Assembly (NCBI GenBank): GCA_946479905.1
Contig: CAMLIA010000243.1
Span: 1 to 5,528 of the forward strand
From: an uncultured Frankiales bacterium
GTDB taxonomy: Bacteria; Actinomycetota; Actinomycetes; Mycobacteriales; SCTD01
Direction: 5' to 3'
Length of the DNA: 5,528 bases
Shown piece after piece: positions 4,654 to 5,528 of the stretch. Below the pieces are notes generated by a model. That model saw nothing but the letters and a program-made list of their open reading frames with translations, was not told the origin of the DNA and ran no database searches. The position numbers were made by a program, and so were the translations under genes. Every line of letters begins with the position of its first letter. The first letter of the stretch is position 1.

Positions 4654-4696
4654 TTGCCGCACCTTCCGGGAGCAGCCGAGGCTGCAGGTGCGGTGA
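4654..4696 (+). terminator. Second tandem hairpin in the convergent gap
   Basis: CCGCACCT 4657-4664 pairs with AGGTGCGG 4686-4693, extendable by three pairs (two of them G-U in a plus transcript) to 4654 and 4696. Inside, GCAGC 4672-4676 pairs with GCTGC 4681-4685 around CGAG. Seven unpaired bases (4665-4671) lie on the 5' side only. It abuts the previous repeat directly. It probably backs up termination, and the wobble pairs favour the plus-strand transcript. Confidence 0.5.
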
Positions 4697-4728
4697 TCAG
4701 TACAACGACAGAACGTGACCGTGGTGTT

Positions 4729-5528
4729 TCACCCTGATGGGTGATCCGGACGACGGCGTCGGCGTCGCCAGAGAAGCAGGAACAGCGCGTTCAGCCCCAC
4801 CAGCCCCAGCGCGGGCACGGCCAGCCACCAGTGCCGGTCGGAGCCGGAGTGCACGGAGCGAGGTACGACGGCCGAGCCCGCTCCGGTCCCCGCGGGGAAC
4901 CGCAGCCGGCCGTCGACCGTGTGCGAGACGCGGCCGGACTGCAGCGACAGCACGCCGTCCCACGGGCCGTCCGGGACCGTCTTCGGCAGCACCAGCCGGA
5001 CTGGCTCGGTCTGCCCGAGGCCCAGCGTCGCGACCGTCGCGGGATAGGGGCCGGCGGACAGCCCTCCGGGCCCGTTGCGCAGCTGCAGGGAGCCGCGGAC
5101 GTCCAGTGCCCGGGACCCGGTGTTGCGCACCGTCGCGAGCACGACCGGGGCCCCGTCGGCCCCGCGGGACGCCTGGAGCTCGGTCACCGAGAAGTCCGAC
5201 GGCGGCTCGCCGCCCTCGCCGACGGACAGGTAGATCCGCACCCCGACCCGACTGACCTGCGTCACGTTGCCGGAGCCCGAGGAGGAGGTCTGCGCCCAGA
5301 TCACGCCGTACCTCTCGCCCGACGTCGCCCCAGCGGGTACGGCGATGCGGACGGTCGCGTCCGACGTGCCGCCCGCGGGGACGGTCACCCGCGACGGCGT
5401 GACCGACGTCCAGGACGTGAGCTCGTCGCCCTGCGCGCCGGGCGCGAAGGAGAACTGGCCGTCGCTGATGCTGGCCGCTGCCGGGTAGACCTGCACGGCC
5501 AGCGGGTGCGTCGTCGTGTTGCTCACCC
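4729..5528 (-). CDS. Membrane-anchored DUF916-like surface protein (N-terminus outside window)
   Basis: The frame runs from the right edge to TGA at 4729-4731. A GTG at 5526 opens the visible frame but is unlikely to be the true start, because the text begins mid-domain (VSNTTTHPLAVQVYP) and lacks a signal peptide. Visible residues 1-102 match the first domain of DUF916 (WxL-interacting/peptidoglycan-binding) proteins: V-N-T opening, SWTSVTPSRVTVPAGGT at 38-54 and IAVPAGATSGERYGVIWAQ at 61-79. Residues about 112-211 form a second beta-sandwich (VRNTGSRALDVRGSLQL). A single transmembrane helix follows (LAVPALGLVGLNALFLLL near 235-252), then six arginines and a short cytoplasmic tail. The product is therefore an extracellular, C-terminally anchored protein, probably with cell-wall or surface-protein binding, which is inferred from family. 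A partner WxL-like gene could lie upstream, outside the window. Confidence 0.82.
   Translation of the reverse strand, partial: VSNTTTHPLAVQVYPAAASISDGQFSFAPGAQGDELTSWTSVTPSRVTVPAGGTSDATVRIAVPAGATSGERYGVIWAQTSSSGSGNVTQVSRVGVRIYLSVGEGGEPPSDFSVTELQASRGADGAPVVLATVRNTGSRALDVRGSLQLRNGPGGLSAGPYPATVATLGLGQTEPVRLVLPKTVPDGPWDGVLSLQSGRVSHTVDGRLRFPAGTGAGSAVVPRSVHSGSDRHWWLAVPALGLVGLNALFLLLWRRRRRRPDHPSG

Noticed and set aside
4737..5255. 172-codon plus-strand frame antisense to the DUF916-like gene
   Set aside because: Extreme Arg/Pro/Ser/Ala composition without motifs; a shadow of the minus-strand membrane protein.
1..5528. CRISPR array, insertion sequence, integrase or toxin-antitoxin pair
   Set aside because: No regularly spaced direct repeats, transposase or recombinase motifs, or toxin-like gene pairs are visible on either strand.

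Overview
The window is very GC-rich, and its coding strands use mostly G or C at third codon positions. Three of its genes start directly downstream of a TANNNT -10 box with no room for a ribosome binding site. Together with the protein families present, this points to a high-GC actinobacterium (Actinomycetota). I cannot name the genus.

Layout. Bases 1-1897 (minus) hold the first 632 residues of a large secreted protein made of IPT/TIG-type immunoglobulin-like repeats; its C-terminus lies outside the window. A 98-base, hairpin-rich gap separates it from an upstream Fur-family metalloregulator on the same strand (1996-2427). The Fur gene is divergent from a class IV PLP enzyme of the aminodeoxychorismate lyase (PabC)/branched-chain aminotransferase family (2581-3363, plus). 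The two share a 153-base promoter region. Both appear to be leaderless and both carry the same 21-base motif in mirrored position.

A 47-codon gene with an excellent Shine-Dalgarno sequence (3323-3466, minus) overlaps the end of pabC tail to tail. Bases 3467-3871 contain no convincing protein gene. They hold a dense set of inverted repeats, including a near-perfect three-way junction (3617-3685) that looks like an uncharacterised structured RNA or DNA element. A leaderless gene for a lipocalin-like protein of the CrtC/AttH type follows (3872-4579, plus). It converges on a membrane-anchored, DUF916-like surface protein (4729-5528, minus, N-terminus outside the window). Two strong nested hairpins lie in the gap between these two genes, probably acting as a two-way terminator.

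How the genes work together. No single pathway links all of them. The two window ends encode cell-surface proteins, and the middle is a small housekeeping/regulatory neighbourhood (Fur regulator, cofactor-type transaminase/lyase, short membrane-like peptide, lipocalin-like protein). The shared 21-base motif suggests that fur and pabC respond to a common factor. The most unusual feature is the structured element and hairpin cluster at 3581-3760. I see no defence system, CRISPR array, transposon, prophage, tRNA or rRNA.
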